Assembly (NCBI RefSeq): GCF_030758345.1
Contig: NZ_JAVAMO010000004.1
Location: 1 to 64,000, forward strand
Reading direction: 5' to 3'
DNA: 64,000 bases
From: Ruegeria discodermiae
GTDB lineage: Bacteria; Pseudomonadota; Alphaproteobacteria; Rhodobacterales; Rhodobacteraceae
Shown piece by piece: positions 43,529 to 53,879 of the stretch. The notes beneath the pieces are model-generated. The model was not told where the DNA came from and did not search any database. It saw nothing but the letters and a program-made list of their open reading frames with translations. Both the position numbers and the translations under genes were made by a program. The first letter of the stretch is position 1. Every line of letters starts with the position of its first letter.

Positions 43529-45211
43529 TCACGAGTGCTCCTCGGCGGCGGTGGCTGCCAAGGCACGGTTATAGGCCTTGAGCGCATCGATATGATAAAG
43601 CGCGCCGACCGGGGTTTCCGCCTCATCTTCGATGGTGACAACCGGTATCCAGGCCAGGTCGTCACGCTCAAAGATCGGCATTGCCGCTTCCAGGGTCGAG
43701 CGGGCGTGGATGCATAGACCCTTGTCGAGCAGGGACTGGCACTCCTCGGGTGAGGGCCCGTTGGGATCACCCAGCGGGCGCATGACAGCGCCTGCGCGCA
43801 TCATCGCAAGCAGGTAGGCCTGCGGCCCGGCGGCAAGGTGAATATCACGCCGCTCCAGCTGCGTCAGGAAGAAGGAGCGGTCCACCAGCCGCGAGGCCAA
43901 AGCGGTCGAGGTCGAGACCGAGGCCATCACCGCCAGACCGATCTGCCAATCGCCGGTCAGCTCGAACACGATCAGCGTGGTCGAAATCGGCGCGCCCAGC
44001 ACCGCGGCGGCCACCGCGCCCATCCCGGCAAAGGCATAAAGCGTATGCGTGCCCGATACGCTTGGCAGCAGCCCAGTGGCGATCAGGCCAAAGGCCAGCC
44101 CGGTCAGTGCCCCGATCATCAGCGCGGGCGAGAACACCCCGCCCCCCATGCGCCCGCCCATGGTGATGGCCAGCGCGGCGGTCTTGACGATGGCGAAGAC
44201 CACAGCCGTATGCAAAAGCAGATCGCCGCTTAGCGCGCGCAAGGTGGTCTCATATCCGACGCCGATGATATGCGGGAACCAGATCGCGATCCCGCCCAGC
44301 ATTGCACCCGAAACAGCCGGGCGCAGCCAGGGCGGCAGGCGCAGCCGCGCCTGGATATGGCTGCCCACATCCTCGGCCAGAAAGATCGAGCGCATGACCA
44401 GCAGCGCGACCATGCCACAGACCAGACCGAGGATCAGGAAAGCGGGCAGCTCGACATAGAATTGCAGCGATCCGGGGGTTTTGAGCAGGAACTCGGTCAC
44501 ATCGCCATAGGCCAGCCGGTTGATCACCGTGCCCGCGATCGAGGCGATGACGATGGGGGCAAAGGCATGCACCGCGAAATGCCGCAGCACCACCTCCAAA
44601 GCAAACAGCGCACCTGCGATGGGCGCGTTGAAACTGGCCGAAACGGCGGCGGCCACGGCGCAGCCCAGCAGATCGCGCCCGGTGATGCCGTCAGCATCCA
44701 TCCGGTTGCTGACCCAGGTCGAGATGACGCCCGCCATATGCACCACTGGCCCTTCCCGCCCGCTGGAGCCGCCTGAGCTGAGCGTGATGAGCGAGGCAAA
44801 CATCGAGGCAATCCCTGCCCGCGTCTCGACCCGCCCGTCATTTAGTGCCGCCCCCTCGATCACATCCGCGACCGAACGGACGCGGCCATCATCGGTGAAC
44901 CAGTAAAAGATCAGCCCCACCAGCAGACCGCCCAGTGTCGGGATCAGCAGTAGCATGTACCATGGCAGGCCCGCCGCGAAGCTGTGCAGGCGCAGCCTGT
45001 CATCCGCACCGTATAGGAACGACTGCAGCTCGGTGATCGCCACACGAAAGCCCAAGGCGGCGAAGCCTGCGGCAATGCCGATCAGCAGGGCGATGAACCA
45101 GAACTGCACCTGGCTGGGGCCACGTTGACGCATCACCTCCCAGCCACCGGCGATTGCCGTCCTGGCCGATTTCAGCTGTTCAAGGATCAGGGTGCGGGTG
45201 GATTGGGCCAT
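43529..45211 (-). CDS. CLC-type chloride channel or H+/Cl- antiporter
   Basis: A 560-residue CLC-family membrane protein with about ten or more hydrophobic segments up to residue 460. The conserved selectivity and gating motif GREGP is at 151-155, with Glu153 as the gating glutamate. After the membrane part there is one CBS-like unit (about 490-545: LCIHARSTLEAAMPIFERDD … PVGALYHID), which may sense nucleotides. Family members move chloride in exchange for protons or as channels; which applies is unknown. It lies about 100 bp downstream of recN on the same strand. Confidence 0.92.
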   Translation of the reverse strand: MAQSTRTLILEQLKSARTAIAGGWEVMRQRGPSQVQFWFIALLIGIAAGFAALGFRVAITELQSFLYGADDRLRLHSFAAGLPWYMLLLIPTLGGLLVGLIFYWFTDDGRVRSVADVIEGAALNDGRVETRAGIASMFASLITLSSGGSSGREGPVVHMAGVISTWVSNRMDADGITGRDLLGCAVAAAVSASFNAPIAGALFALEVVLRHFAVHAFAPIVIASIAGTVINRLAYGDVTEFLLKTPGSLQFYVELPAFLILGLVCGMVALLVMRSIFLAEDVGSHIQARLRLPPWLRPAVSGAMLGGIAIWFPHIIGVGYETTLRALSGDLLLHTAVVFAIVKTAALAITMGGRMGGGVFSPALMIGALTGLAFGLIATGLLPSVSGTHTLYAFAGMGAVAAAVLGAPISTTLIVFELTGDWQIGLAVMASVSTSTALASRLVDRSFFLTQLERRDIHLAAGPQAYLLAMMRAGAVMRPLGDPNGPSPEECQSLLDKGLCIHARSTLEAAMPIFERDDLAWIPVVTIEDEAETPVGALYHIDALKAYNRALAATAAEEHS

Positions 45212-45312
45212 CGGTGATCAGAGTTTTCGCTTGGCCCATGGTAAGCAGCGCGGATCATGCAGAAAAGCGTGATTGCGGAGCCGGGCGGGATTAATGGGCC
45301 AGTGTTGCGCGA

Positions 45313-46962
45313 TCAGGCCTCCAGCAGGGCGCGCGCAGCGGCGCGGGCCGCATCGGTGATTGTGTCACCCGCCACCATGCGCGCGATCTCGTCCACCCTG
45401 TCATCGGGGCCGAGCGGGATGACGGTGGACAACGTCGCGCCGCCCTCGACCTGTTTCTGCACACGCCAGTGATGCGCGCCTTGCGCGGCAACCTGCGGGG
45501 AATGAGTGACCACCAGCACCTGCCCCGCTCCCGCCAGCGCGGCCAGCCTGCGCCCCACCGCATCTGCGGTGGCACCACCAACGCCCCGGTCGATCTCGTC
45601 AAAGATCATAGTGCGCTCGCCCCCCTCACCGCTCAGACAGACCTTGAGCGCCAGCAGAAAGCGGCTGAGTTCCCCGCCCGAGGCGATCTTGTTAAGCGGA
45701 CCGGCAGGCGCGCCGGGATTGGTGGCGACGGTAAAGGCCACGCTGTCGCGCCCCTCGGGGCCCGGCTCGCCCGCGCTGATTTGGGTGGCAAAGACCGCGC
45801 GTTCCATCTTGAGCGGGGCAAGCTCGGCAATCACGGCCGCGTTCAGCCGCGCCGCTGCCGCCTTGCGCGCCGCGCTCAAGGTGCTTGCGGCGCTGTCATA
45901 GGCGGTTTGTGCCGCCCTCAGCGCCTCTTCGCGGGACAGCAGATCGGCATCGCCTGCATCCAGCGCCGTGAGCTTGTGGCGCAACCCCTCGGCGAATGTG
46001 CCCAACTCGTCGCTGGCAACGCCATGTTTGCGGGCCAGTGCGCGGATCGCGAACAGGCGTTCTTCGGCCTGCTCCAGATCGGCGGGATTGAAATCGAGCG
46101 TATCAAGGCACCCATCGACCCCGGTTTGCGCCTCGCCCAGCTCGATCAGTGCGCGGCCAAGGGCCGCGATGGGCTGTTCCAACTGACCATCTGCCTTGTC
46201 TGAGACGCTTTCCAGCCAGCGCAGCGCGTCACCAAGGGCGGTTTCGGCCCCTTCTGACCCGATCAGCGCCTGCGCGCGCGCCACATCATCGCGGATCTTC
46301 TCGGCCCCCTGCATCAGGCGGCGGCGCGCATCGAGCTCGGCATCCTCCCCCGGCTGCGGATCAAGATCATCCAGCTCTGCGACGGCGTGGCGCAGAAACT
46401 CTTCTTCGGTCCGCATCGCGTCGAGTGCGGCGCGGGTTTCGGTCAATGCGCGCTGCGCCTCGGACAGGCGGCGCCAGGCGGCGCGGCAGGTCGCAAGTGG
46501 CACTTCAAGACCGGCAAAGGCATCGAGCATGGCCCGGTGGCCGCGCGGGTTCAGCAGGCCACGGTCATCATGCTGGCCATGCAACTCGATCAGCGTGTCT
46601 GACAGTGCCCGCAATACCTCACCCGAGCAGCGGCGGTCATTGACCCAGGCGGTCTTGCGCCCCTCGGCGGTGTTAATGCGGCGCAGGATCAATTCGGCCC
46701 CGCCGGGCAGTCCGGCTTCGGCCAGAACCGCATGGGCAGCGTGCCCTTCGGGCAGTTCGAACTCGGCCACCACCTCGCCCTGTGCGGCGCCCTGACGGAC
46801 CAGTTCGGCGCGGCCCCGCCAGCCCAGAACAAAACCCAGACTGTCGAGCAGGATCGACTTGCCCGCGCCGGTTTCACCGGTCAGCACGTTGAGACCCGGC
46901 TGGAACTGCAAGTCCAGCCGGTCAATGATCAGCATGTCCCGGATATCAAGCGCGCGCAGCAT
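45313..46962 (-). CDS. recN: DNA repair protein RecN
   Basis: A 549-residue SMC-like ATPase for double-strand-break repair. The Walker A is GETGAGKS (29-36). Coiled-coil arms flank the centre, the signature is SGGELSRFLLALK, and the Walker B is MIFDEIDRGVGG, followed by the D-loop. The start ATG at 46962 is favoured over a GTG 15 bases upstream. It is about 25 bp downstream of bamD and may be cotranscribed. No LexA box was searched for beyond a visual scan, and none was obvious before bamD. Confidence 0.95.
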   Translation of the reverse strand: MLRALDIRDMLIIDRLDLQFQPGLNVLTGETGAGKSILLDSLGFVLGWRGRAELVRQGAAQGEVVAEFELPEGHAAHAVLAEAGLPGGAELILRRINTAEGRKTAWVNDRRCSGEVLRALSDTLIELHGQHDDRGLLNPRGHRAMLDAFAGLEVPLATCRAAWRRLSEAQRALTETRAALDAMRTEEEFLRHAVAELDDLDPQPGEDAELDARRRLMQGAEKIRDDVARAQALIGSEGAETALGDALRWLESVSDKADGQLEQPIAALGRALIELGEAQTGVDGCLDTLDFNPADLEQAEERLFAIRALARKHGVASDELGTFAEGLRHKLTALDAGDADLLSREEALRAAQTAYDSAASTLSAARKAAAARLNAAVIAELAPLKMERAVFATQISAGEPGPEGRDSVAFTVATNPGAPAGPLNKIASGGELSRFLLALKVCLSGEGGERTMIFDEIDRGVGGATADAVGRRLAALAGAGQVLVVTHSPQVAAQGAHHWRVQKQVEGGATLSTVIPLGPDDRVDEIARMVAGDTITDAARAAARALLEA

Positions 46963-46987
46963 CGGTCCGTCCGTCACGCAGCCATGA

Positions 46988-47833
46988 TCAGAGCCATTGC
47001 CCCTTGATCGACTGGCGATAAATCTGACTGAGCCAGTTATTGCCGCGAGACCGAGCCTCCAACCCGCGCGAGGTCAGCAGCTTATAGGCATCCTGATACC
47101 AATCGGTCGACTGGTAGTTGTAACCCAGGATCGCGCCTGCGGTCTGCGCCTCGTTGACCAGACCCAGCGACAGATAGGCCTCGACCAGACGGTAGAGCGC
47201 CTCGGCGGTGTGGGTGGTGGTCTGGAAATCCTCGACCACGACACGGAATCGGTTGATGGCGGCGGTATAGTGCTGCTTGCGCAGGTAATAGCGGCCAATT
47301 TCCATCTCCTTGCCGGCAAGATGGTCAAAGGCCAGATCGAATTTCAGGATCGCCGAGGTGGCGTATTGGCTGTCGGGATAGACCTCGATCACCGTGCGTA
47401 GCGCCTGCAACGCCTGGAAGGTCAGGCCCTGATCACGGCCAACCTCGTCTATCTGGTCATAGTAGCTGAGTGCGAGAAGATACTGCGCATAGGCGGCATC
47501 CTCATCGGTTGGGTAGAAGTCGATATAGCGCTGCGCGGCGGCGCGGCTTTCGACATAGTCGCGACCCGAATGGAAGGCAAAGGCCTGCATGATCAGCGCC
47601 CGCTTGGCCCAGTCGGAATAGGGATACAGCCGTTCGATCTCGGAGAAGTAGTAGGCGGCGTCCTCGGCACGTTCCTGCGAAAGCTCGAATTCGCCGCGTT
47701 CAAAAATCTGCTCCGGCGTGAAGCCGTCCAGATTCTGCGTGCGATCCGCCCCACCGCGATTGCCACAGGCCGTCAAACAAACTGCCACAAGAAGTGCGCC
47801 AAGTAATTTGGCCCCTGCCCTGCTGCCAATCAT
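46988..47833 (-). CDS. bamD: Outer-membrane assembly lipoprotein BamD
   Basis: A 281-residue lipoprotein with the lipobox LTAC (lipid anchor Cys23). About five TPR repeats follow, starting EQIFERGEFELSQERAEDAAYYF and RLYPYSDWAKRALIMQAFAF, as in BamD/ComL, the essential scaffold of the BAM complex that folds outer-membrane proteins. AAGGAA lies 8 nt before the ATG at 47833. It lies between lpxC and recN, the order seen in many alphaproteobacteria. Confidence 0.93.
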   Translation of the reverse strand: MIGSRAGAKLLGALLVAVCLTACGNRGGADRTQNLDGFTPEQIFERGEFELSQERAEDAAYYFSEIERLYPYSDWAKRALIMQAFAFHSGRDYVESRAAAQRYIDFYPTDEDAAYAQYLLALSYYDQIDEVGRDQGLTFQALQALRTVIEVYPDSQYATSAILKFDLAFDHLAGKEMEIGRYYLRKQHYTAAINRFRVVVEDFQTTTHTAEALYRLVEAYLSLGLVNEAQTAGAILGYNYQSTDWYQDAYKLLTSRGLEARSRGNNWLSQIYRQSIKGQWL

Positions 47834-47963
47834 TCCCACTATTCCTTGTCGTCCTGCATTGGGGCGAATAACCCGTATGGGGCTTGGTCTAGCACATAAG
47901 CTTCGGGTGCAAAACGTCTTAAAACGCGCAGGAGGTCACAAGTTTGATGGCCCGGCAAAAGCG

Positions 47964-48884
47964 TCAGGCCACCAGCGGGATCTCGGTCCAGACCAGACCC
48001 TGGCCGGGCAAACGGGCGGTGGTTTCCGCATCACACAGAACCGGACGCACCGCGCCGGGTGTTTCAAACAGCGCCCGCAGCAGCGTGTTGGTCATGGAAT
48101 GACCAGCCTTCTCACCGACATAGCGACCCAGAATCGGACCACCGGCCATGTAGAGATCGCCAAGCGCGTCCAGCATCTTGTGGCGCACGGCCTCGTCCTC
48201 GTGGCGCAGGCCACCGGGGGTCATCACGATGTCCCCATCGACCACAACCGCATTGTCGAGCGTGCCACCAAGCGCCAGGCCGTTCTCGCGCATCATGTCC
48301 ACATCCGCCTTGCGGCAAAACGTCCGGCTGTCGCACAGCTCGCGGGCGAATGTGCCGTTGCACATGTCGAGCTTTTTGGTTTGCTGCCCGATGGCGGCGT
48401 CGTCGAAGTCTATGCTGAAGTCGATCTCCAGCCGGTCAGCGGGCAGCAATGTGGCCTTGGCTCCGTCTTTTTCTACAGTGACAGGTTTCACAACCTCGTA
48501 AGCCAAAACCGGCGCGGCCTGCTGGCGTACCCCTTTTGCCATGATGCCGCGCACGAATGCGACCGACGAGCCGTCCATGATCGGAACTTCGGGCCCGTCA
48601 ACTTCGATCAGCGCATTGTGGACACCACAGCCCGCCAATGCCGCCATAATATGTTCCACCGTTGAAACCGACACACCGCTGTCATTCACCAGCTTGGTGC
48701 AGAGCGGCATCCGCTCGACCCGATCATAGATGGCCGGGATCATCGCGTCGCCCAATTCGATATCCGTCCGCTTGAACCAGATGCCGTGACCGGCAGCCGC
48801 CGGGCGCAGGGTCATCATCACACGCGCGCCGCCGTGCAGACCAACACCTTTGAAGGTAACCGGAGTTTTCAGCGTATGTTGCAA
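47964..48884 (-). CDS. lpxC: UDP-3-O-acyl-GlcNAc deacetylase LpxC
   Basis: A 306-residue zinc deacetylase for the committed step of lipid A synthesis. The zinc ligands are His78 (TVEHIM), His235 and Asp239 (RHKMLDALGDL), and the general acid/base His262 lies in EKAGHSMTN. The opening HTLKTPVTFKGVGLHGG is typical. It lies downstream of ftsZ across a strong terminator (49045-49072), so it probably has its own promoter in the roughly 210-bp gap. Confidence 0.96.
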   Translation of the reverse strand: MQHTLKTPVTFKGVGLHGGARVMMTLRPAAAGHGIWFKRTDIELGDAMIPAIYDRVERMPLCTKLVNDSGVSVSTVEHIMAALAGCGVHNALIEVDGPEVPIMDGSSVAFVRGIMAKGVRQQAAPVLAYEVVKPVTVEKDGAKATLLPADRLEIDFSIDFDDAAIGQQTKKLDMCNGTFARELCDSRTFCRKADVDMMRENGLALGGTLDNAVVVDGDIVMTPGGLRHEDEAVRHKMLDALGDLYMAGGPILGRYVGEKAGHSMTNTLLRALFETPGAVRPVLCDAETTARLPGQGLVWTEIPLVA

Positions 48885-49044
48885 GAGAGACCTCTTGAGA
48901 CGGTTTCCAGCCTCTGTGAGCTGTGTTGCCAGATCAACTAATGGACGGGTCGCTATGGCTCAACTCAATCTTTGCAACCAAATGAAACATGTTTGTAACA
49001 GAGTGGCAGAAGCCCGCCTGCAGGCCGCCAACTAACTGTTTTTT

Positions 49045-49072
49045 CAAAGAAAAAGGCCACCCGTAGGTGGCC
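49045..49072 (-). terminator. Rho-independent terminator of ftsZ
   Basis: GGCCACC (49055-49061) pairs with GGTGGCC (49066-49072) around a CGTA loop. On the minus strand it is followed by TTTTTCTTTG and a further T-run. It starts 26 bp past the ftsZ stop and separates the dcw cluster from lpxC. Confidence 0.88.
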
Positions 49073-49097
49073 AAATTCATCAATTTTGTGACCGTTA

Positions 49098-50759
49098 TCA
49101 GTTGGCCTGACGGCGCAGGAAGGCCGGAATTTCGATCCGCTCCTGTTCCGGGTCCGGATCAACCGGCGCATGTGCCGCAGCGTCAGTCTGGCGCAGAACG
49201 GGCTGCTGGCGCACCGGCGGCGCGGAACGCTCGTCCGGGGTGTCCGCCGCGTGGCCGGTCATGCGGTCGATCAGCCGGTTGAAGCCGAAACGCGGCTTGT
49301 CGGCCTGCGCTTGCTGCACGGCTGCCGCGAGGCGTTCGGGCTGGCTCGCAGGCTGCCTTGGCTGTGAGGGCACGTGCTGCGTCGCCGCCTGCAGACGCTG
49401 CAGGGCTTCGGGCGACGGGGTGCCCGGCGCTGGTGCCTTGGGGGCGACAAAGCTGTCGACCGGCGCATCATGTGCCTCGGTCCGCGGCTCAAAGGCCGGG
49501 ACCCGGGGCTGATAGACCGGCTGGGGCAGACCATCATCGTCCTGCTCCGGCTGGCTGCTTTCGACCTCTTCCACCTCGGCACGGGCCGCGGCGGGTTGTG
49601 CGGGAACGCCATCAAACAAGCCTGGCTCTTCTGCCGGGGCTTCTGCCACGCGGGCCGGTTCCTGCGCCGGTTGCGGCGTCTGGGCCGCGACAGGCTGCGG
49701 CGCCGGATCGGCTTGGGCCTCTTCGGCGTCGACTTTCTGCTTGAGCGGCGCTGACATCGGACGGCGCGGAACCGGGGTTTCAGCGGCGCCCTCGGTGGCG
49801 TCGATGCCAGTGGCCACGACCGAAACGCGCATGTTGCCTTCCATCGCCGTATCCAGGGTCGAGCCAACAATGATGTTGGCATCCGGGTCCACTTCCTCGC
49901 GGATGCGATTGGCGGCCTCGTCCAGCTCAAACAGGGTCAGGTCATGCGCGCCGGTGATGTTGATCAGCACGCCTTTGGCCCCGCGCAGGCTGATTTCGTC
50001 CAGCAGCGGGTTGGCGATGGCTTTTTCGGCGGCCTGGATGGCGCGATCTTCGCCATCGGCCTCGCCGGTGCCCATCATCGCCTTGCCCATTTCGTCCATC
50101 ACGGCACGGACATCGGCAAAGTCGAGGTTGATCAGGCCCGGACGCACCATCAGGTCGGTCACGCCCTTCACACCCTGATAGAGCACATCATCGGCCATCG
50201 AGAACGCCTCGGTAAAGGTGGTCTTTTCATTGGCCAGACGGAAGAGGTTCTGGTTGGGGATGATGATCAGCGTGTCGACCATCTTTTGCAGGCTCTCAAC
50301 ACCGTCCTCGGCCTGACGCATGCGCTTGGCGCCTTCGAACTGGAAGGGCTTGGTCACAACGCCAACGGTCAGCACGCCCAACTCCCGCGCCGCCTGCGCG
50401 ATGATCGGAGCCGCCCCTGTGCCGGTGCCGCCGCCCATACCAGCGGTGATGAAGCACATATGCGCGCCTGCCAAGTGATCGACAATCTGCTCGATGCTTT
50501 CTTCGGCAGCAGCGGCGCCAACCGTCGGGCGGGCGCCTGCGCCCAGACCTTCGGTCACTTTCACGCCCAGCTGCACCCGCGCTTCCGAGCGGCTTTGCTG
50601 CAGCGCCTGCGCATCCGTGTTGGCGACGACGAATTCGACGCCTTCCAACTGCTTTTCAATCATATTGTTGACGGCATTGCCGCCTGCCCCGCCGACCCCG
50701 AATACAGTGATCCGGGGCTTCAAATCGTCCTGACCGGGCATCGAAAGGTTCAGTGTCAT
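49098..50759 (-). CDS. ftsZ: Cell-division GTPase FtsZ
   Basis: A 553-residue FtsZ. The GTPase core (residues 14-325) holds the tubulin signature GGGTGTG at 109-115 and [10 protein letters not shown] at 21-30. A long Pro/Gln/Ala-rich linker (about 325-535) is followed by the conserved C-terminal peptide [10 protein letters not shown], which binds FtsA and other partners. A linker of roughly 200 residues is long but common in alphaproteobacteria. The ATG at 50759 was chosen because the family N terminus starts there; the frame stays open to 50789. The upstream gap of about 360 bp likely carries its own promoter. Confidence 0.97.
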   Translation of the reverse strand: MTLNLSMPGQDDLKPRITVFGVGGAGGNAVNNMIEKQLEGVEFVVANTDAQALQQSRSEARVQLGVKVTEGLGAGARPTVGAAAAEESIEQIVDHLAGAHMCFITAGMGGGTGTGAAPIIAQAARELGVLTVGVVTKPFQFEGAKRMRQAEDGVESLQKMVDTLIIIPNQNLFRLANEKTTFTEAFSMADDVLYQGVKGVTDLMVRPGLINLDFADVRAVMDEMGKAMMGTGEADGEDRAIQAAEKAIANPLLDEISLRGAKGVLINITGAHDLTLFELDEAANRIREEVDPDANIIVGSTLDTAMEGNMRVSVVATGIDATEGAAETPVPRRPMSAPLKQKVDAEEAQADPAPQPVAAQTPQPAQEPARVAEAPAEEPGLFDGVPAQPAAARAEVEEVESSQPEQDDDGLPQPVYQPRVPAFEPRTEAHDAPVDSFVAPKAPAPGTPSPEALQRLQAATQHVPSQPRQPASQPERLAAAVQQAQADKPRFGFNRLIDRMTGHAADTPDERSAPPVRQQPVLRQTDAAAHAPVDPDPEQERIEIPAFLRRQAN

Positions 50760-51117
50760 ACTCTGTCCGCCTGTACTAAATGCCCGCATTCGCGGGCGTT
50801 ATTTTACCTATCCACATCCAATCCTACCGTGATGCAGAGGGATCGTCACCAAAAAAACGCAAAAACACCGCAAAATATGGGCGAATTTTCGCTGGGAGCC
50901 GCTTCATTTCGGACAGCTAGGAAAATCTTGCGGCTTGGGGCGCACCCACCACAAGAGTACGACGATCCAGCCGCAGCAAGAGCCACGGTCGCGCCGGATG
51001 CGCGGTTCGGTTCAGTTTTTGGGGCGACTGCTCTGCCTGCCGCCGAAATTACTACGGGTCTCTGCCGGACCTTGTGGATATTTTGCGGGATAACGCGATG
51101 CGCCGCAACCGGTTTCT
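50760..51117. other. Gene-free ftsZ leader region
   Basis: About 360 bp between the exported hypothetical gene and ftsZ. It contains a 6-bp stem-loop (GCCCGC 50782-50787 with GCGGGC 50792-50797) that starts 22 bp before the ftsZ ATG, and an AT-rich stretch near 50840-50890 with an A-rich run. No gene was seen; promoters of ftsZ are expected here. Confidence 0.5.
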
Positions 51118-51525
51118 TTAGCTTGTCGGGGCGTTTGGACAGTCGATCCCCGCGCTGGTGATGGCGCGGACCTCCTGGATTTCCGCGTTCAGCAATACGT
51201 CCAGCCGCACCATCAGCTGATCACCGCGCATGAATGGCCACCAGCAGACCGGCGGCCCCTGCCGATTGTCGTAGGCAAAGCAGATTCGCCCCTCAGGCGT
51301 GGTGATCTTGCCGTAGACGCAGGGCTGGCCCGGCTCCCTCCAGACTGACAGCGAACGGTTCAGAAACTGCTCGACCCCGACCAGCTCACCGGATTCGATC
51401 TCGTAAAAGCTGAGCGTCTTGCCCGTCGCCTCGTCCAGAAACGCGTCGGGGGTGATCAGGGTCTGGGCCGAGGTCATCCCCGGCGCCAACAAGCCGATCA
51501 GCACCGCTATCGCCGGGCGCATCAT
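51118..51525 (-). CDS. Exported hypothetical protein between ftsA and ftsZ
   Basis: A 135-residue precursor. The N-terminal 21 residues (MMRPAIAVLIGLLAPGMTSA) are a signal peptide with an S-A-Q cleavage site. The mature domain has Cys residues at QPCVYGK, GRICFAYDN, PPVCWWPF and IDCPNAP, four in all, likely as disulfides. The ATG lies next to the ftsA stop codon, so it is translationally coupled to ftsA. I recognise no family. Its place in the division operon suggests a periplasmic envelope role, but that is inference. Confidence 0.6.
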   Translation of the reverse strand: MMRPAIAVLIGLLAPGMTSAQTLITPDAFLDEATGKTLSFYEIESGELVGVEQFLNRSLSVWREPGQPCVYGKITTPEGRICFAYDNRQGPPVCWWPFMRGDQLMVRLDVLLNAEIQEVRAITSAGIDCPNAPTS

Positions 51526-51526
51526 C

Positions 51527-52864
51527 TTACCAGTTGTCGCGGAACCACTTGACCGCGCGCTTGAAGGACCGTGCCGGATAGCGGTCAACCGGGATCTCGA
51601 AATCCCACCATTCATCCTGCGGATGCGCCGCAAACAGGCTGAGCCCCACGGCGCTGGAAAACCCCGATCCGGTGGCCGATTGCGGCAGACCATGGACCCG
51701 CAGCGGGCGACCCAGCCGCACACGTTGGCCCAGTATGCGGCTGGCCAGCCCATCCAGACCCATCACCTGGCTGGCCCCGCCGGTCAGCACGATCTGCTGG
51801 CTGGGCAGATGGTCGAAACCCGCCGCGTCGAGCCGGGCGCGCACCTCTTCGAGGATTTCCTCGACCCGTGGCCGCATGATGCCGATCAACTCGGCCCGGC
51901 TGACGCTGCGCCGGTCATGTTCCCAATCGCCGGTCTCGCCCCCGATATCGATCATGTCGCGATCATCCGCCCCGGTGGCATGCACGCCGCCGGAAAAGGT
52001 CTTGATCCGTTCCGCATTGGCCGCCGGGACCCCCAGCGCCATCGAGATATCGCCGGTCACATGATCCCCGCCCATGCGCACGCAATCGGCATAGATCATG
52101 TGTTTCTTCATAAAGATCGAGACGCTGGTGGTGCCGCCGCCCATATCGATGCAGGCGGCGCCAAGCTCCTGCTCGTCCTCGACCAACGATGAGATACCCG
52201 ACACATAAGCCGAGTTCGCGATCCCCGCCAATTCCAGATCACAGCGCTTGATACAGCGCACGAGGTTCTGGATGGCGGTGCCATCAACCGTCAACATATG
52301 CATGTCTACCGACAGCGATTGCCCCAGCTGCCCGCGCGGATCGATCAGGCCAGAGCGGTGATCGAGCGCGAAATTCACCGGCTGGGCGTGCAGCACCTCG
52401 CGGTCTGCGCCATAATCCGGCACTTCGCAGGCGTTCAGAACGCGACCGATCTCGGCTTCGGTCACCTCCTGCGTATCCAGTTCAACCTCGGCATCCAGCC
52501 CGTAAGAGCGCGGGTTGGCACCGGAAAAACAGGCGATCACATGGTCGACGCGGATTTCGGCCATCTTCTGGGCGGCCTGGAGCGCGGTGCGAATGGCGCG
52601 CTCTGTCTCCTGCATGGCGGTGATCTCGCCGAATTGGACCCCGCGCGAGCGCGTGGTCGCGGCCCCGATCACCCTGAACCCGGTCTGCCCGGCCATCGAC
52701 CCGATCGAGCCATCATCGGCCAGCTTGCCGGTGCCGTCGAACCGCAGCACAAGGCAGGCGATCTTGGAACTGCCCACATCCAGAATGGCCACCACGCCGC
52801 GTTGCATCGCCTGCTGGCGCATCTGACGCATAGCCCGTTGCGACTGATAAAGGTCCGTCATCAT
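51527..52864 (-). CDS. ftsA: Cell-division actin-like protein FtsA
   Basis: A 445-residue FtsA that tethers FtsZ to the membrane. It has actin-like ATPase motifs VVAILDVGSSKIACLVL, IDMGGGTTSVSIF and VLTGGASQVMGLD, the FtsA-specific 1C subdomain, and an amphipathic C-terminal helix (YPARSFKRAVKWFRDNW) as membrane anchor. Two Met codons in a row make either 52864 or 52861 possible. It follows ftsQ by one base and precedes the exported hypothetical gene. Confidence 0.95.
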   Translation of the reverse strand: MMTDLYQSQRAMRQMRQQAMQRGVVAILDVGSSKIACLVLRFDGTGKLADDGSIGSMAGQTGFRVIGAATTRSRGVQFGEITAMQETERAIRTALQAAQKMAEIRVDHVIACFSGANPRSYGLDAEVELDTQEVTEAEIGRVLNACEVPDYGADREVLHAQPVNFALDHRSGLIDPRGQLGQSLSVDMHMLTVDGTAIQNLVRCIKRCDLELAGIANSAYVSGISSLVEDEQELGAACIDMGGGTTSVSIFMKKHMIYADCVRMGGDHVTGDISMALGVPAANAERIKTFSGGVHATGADDRDMIDIGGETGDWEHDRRSVSRAELIGIMRPRVEEILEEVRARLDAAGFDHLPSQQIVLTGGASQVMGLDGLASRILGQRVRLGRPLRVHGLPQSATGSGFSSAVGLSLFAAHPQDEWWDFEIPVDRYPARSFKRAVKWFRDNW

Positions 52865-52865
52865 C

Positions 52866-53879
52866 TTAGTCTTGCCCGTCCCCGCCTGGGTTTCTTATGC
52901 GCCACCATTCTTCGGTGGCGTTCTCTGTCATTCTCAATGTCGGCCGCTCGCCGATGCGCATATCGACCGAGGCCACATCCCGCTCCAGCATGTCCTGCAC
53001 CTCGTTCACCGCCAGCACCCGCCGCAGCGCCTGTACGGGGCGTTCAGTGGGCAGCATGATGCGCTGGCCGCGATCCAGAACCATATCCCACCGCCGCTCG
53101 CCGACGCGGACCAGCCCGCGCATTCGCTCTCCCAATGGCTCGGCCGCGGTAAAAAGTGCCAGCGCCTCGTCCACATGCGCATCCGCTCCCCTGCCCGCGA
53201 TCAGCGGCAGATCGGTGCGCAGCTTGCGACTTTCCAGAATGTCGATATGCGCGCCGGTTTCATCCAACATCTCGATGCCCTGGCGGGTGCGCCAGACCAC
53301 CACGGGCTGCCGTTCTTCCACATCCACCTGCAATATACCGCCCGGACGCACCCGGACCGAGGCGGATTTGACCGGGTCCAGCCCGGTGATCACATCGCGG
53401 ATTTGCGCCACGTCCAGATCAAAGGAGGAGACCGGGAAATCCAGCGGCACCACCTCGCGGATATCCTGCGCCAGATTGGTGCCCCCCCCGTCGATGACCA
53501 TCAGCTTGACCATGAATTCCGGGCGTTCCTGGATCGAGGCGCGGACCTCGGCGATGAAGCCGGTTACGGCATCGCGCCGTGCCTCATCCGCCCAGAAGGC
53601 GGCCCCTGCCGCAAAGGCCAGGCAGAGCGGCACGCCGATGCGCAGGCCAAGGCGAATGCCCGGCGTCAGCATCCAGCGCTGAATGCGGTAGTTCAGGCGC
53701 GAGGGGGCCGGATCAACGCGTCGCGGTGCCTCGCGCCCCATCCGCCCATGCCCGTCTAGCTTGACGGCGGGTTTGGCGACATAGCCCGAGGTTTCGGCAG
53801 ACGAGAACCGCGCATCCTTGCGCACCAGCGGTTTCTCGCGGTAGCGCACCGGCAGGAATATCCGTGTCAGCGATCGCAT
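52866..53879 (-). CDS. ftsQ: Cell-division protein FtsQ
   Basis: A 337-residue bitopic protein. A cytoplasmic basic N terminus (1-78) and a membrane helix at about 79-97 are followed by a periplasmic POTRA domain ([20 protein letters not shown]) and the FtsQ beta domain ([34 protein letters not shown]). It links early and late divisome parts. GGAGG lies 8 nt before the ATG at 53879, and the start overlaps the end of ddl by 13 bp. An upstream extension in the same frame was rejected as a ddl shadow. Confidence 0.92.
   Translation of the reverse strand: MRSLTRIFLPVRYREKPLVRKDARFSSAETSGYVAKPAVKLDGHGRMGREAPRRVDPAPSRLNYRIQRWMLTPGIRLGLRIGVPLCLAFAAGAAFWADEARRDAVTGFIAEVRASIQERPEFMVKLMVIDGGGTNLAQDIREVVPLDFPVSSFDLDVAQIRDVITGLDPVKSASVRVRPGGILQVDVEERQPVVVWRTRQGIEMLDETGAHIDILESRKLRTDLPLIAGRGADAHVDEALALFTAAEPLGERMRGLVRVGERRWDMVLDRGQRIMLPTERPVQALRRVLAVNEVQDMLERDVASVDMRIGERPTLRMTENATEEWWRIRNPGGDGQD

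Noticed and set aside
49944-51161. A 405-codon open frame on the plus strand opposite ftsZ
   Set aside because: It is a shadow of ftsZ in high-G+C sequence; the residues lack any domain and the opposite strand encodes an unmistakable FtsZ.
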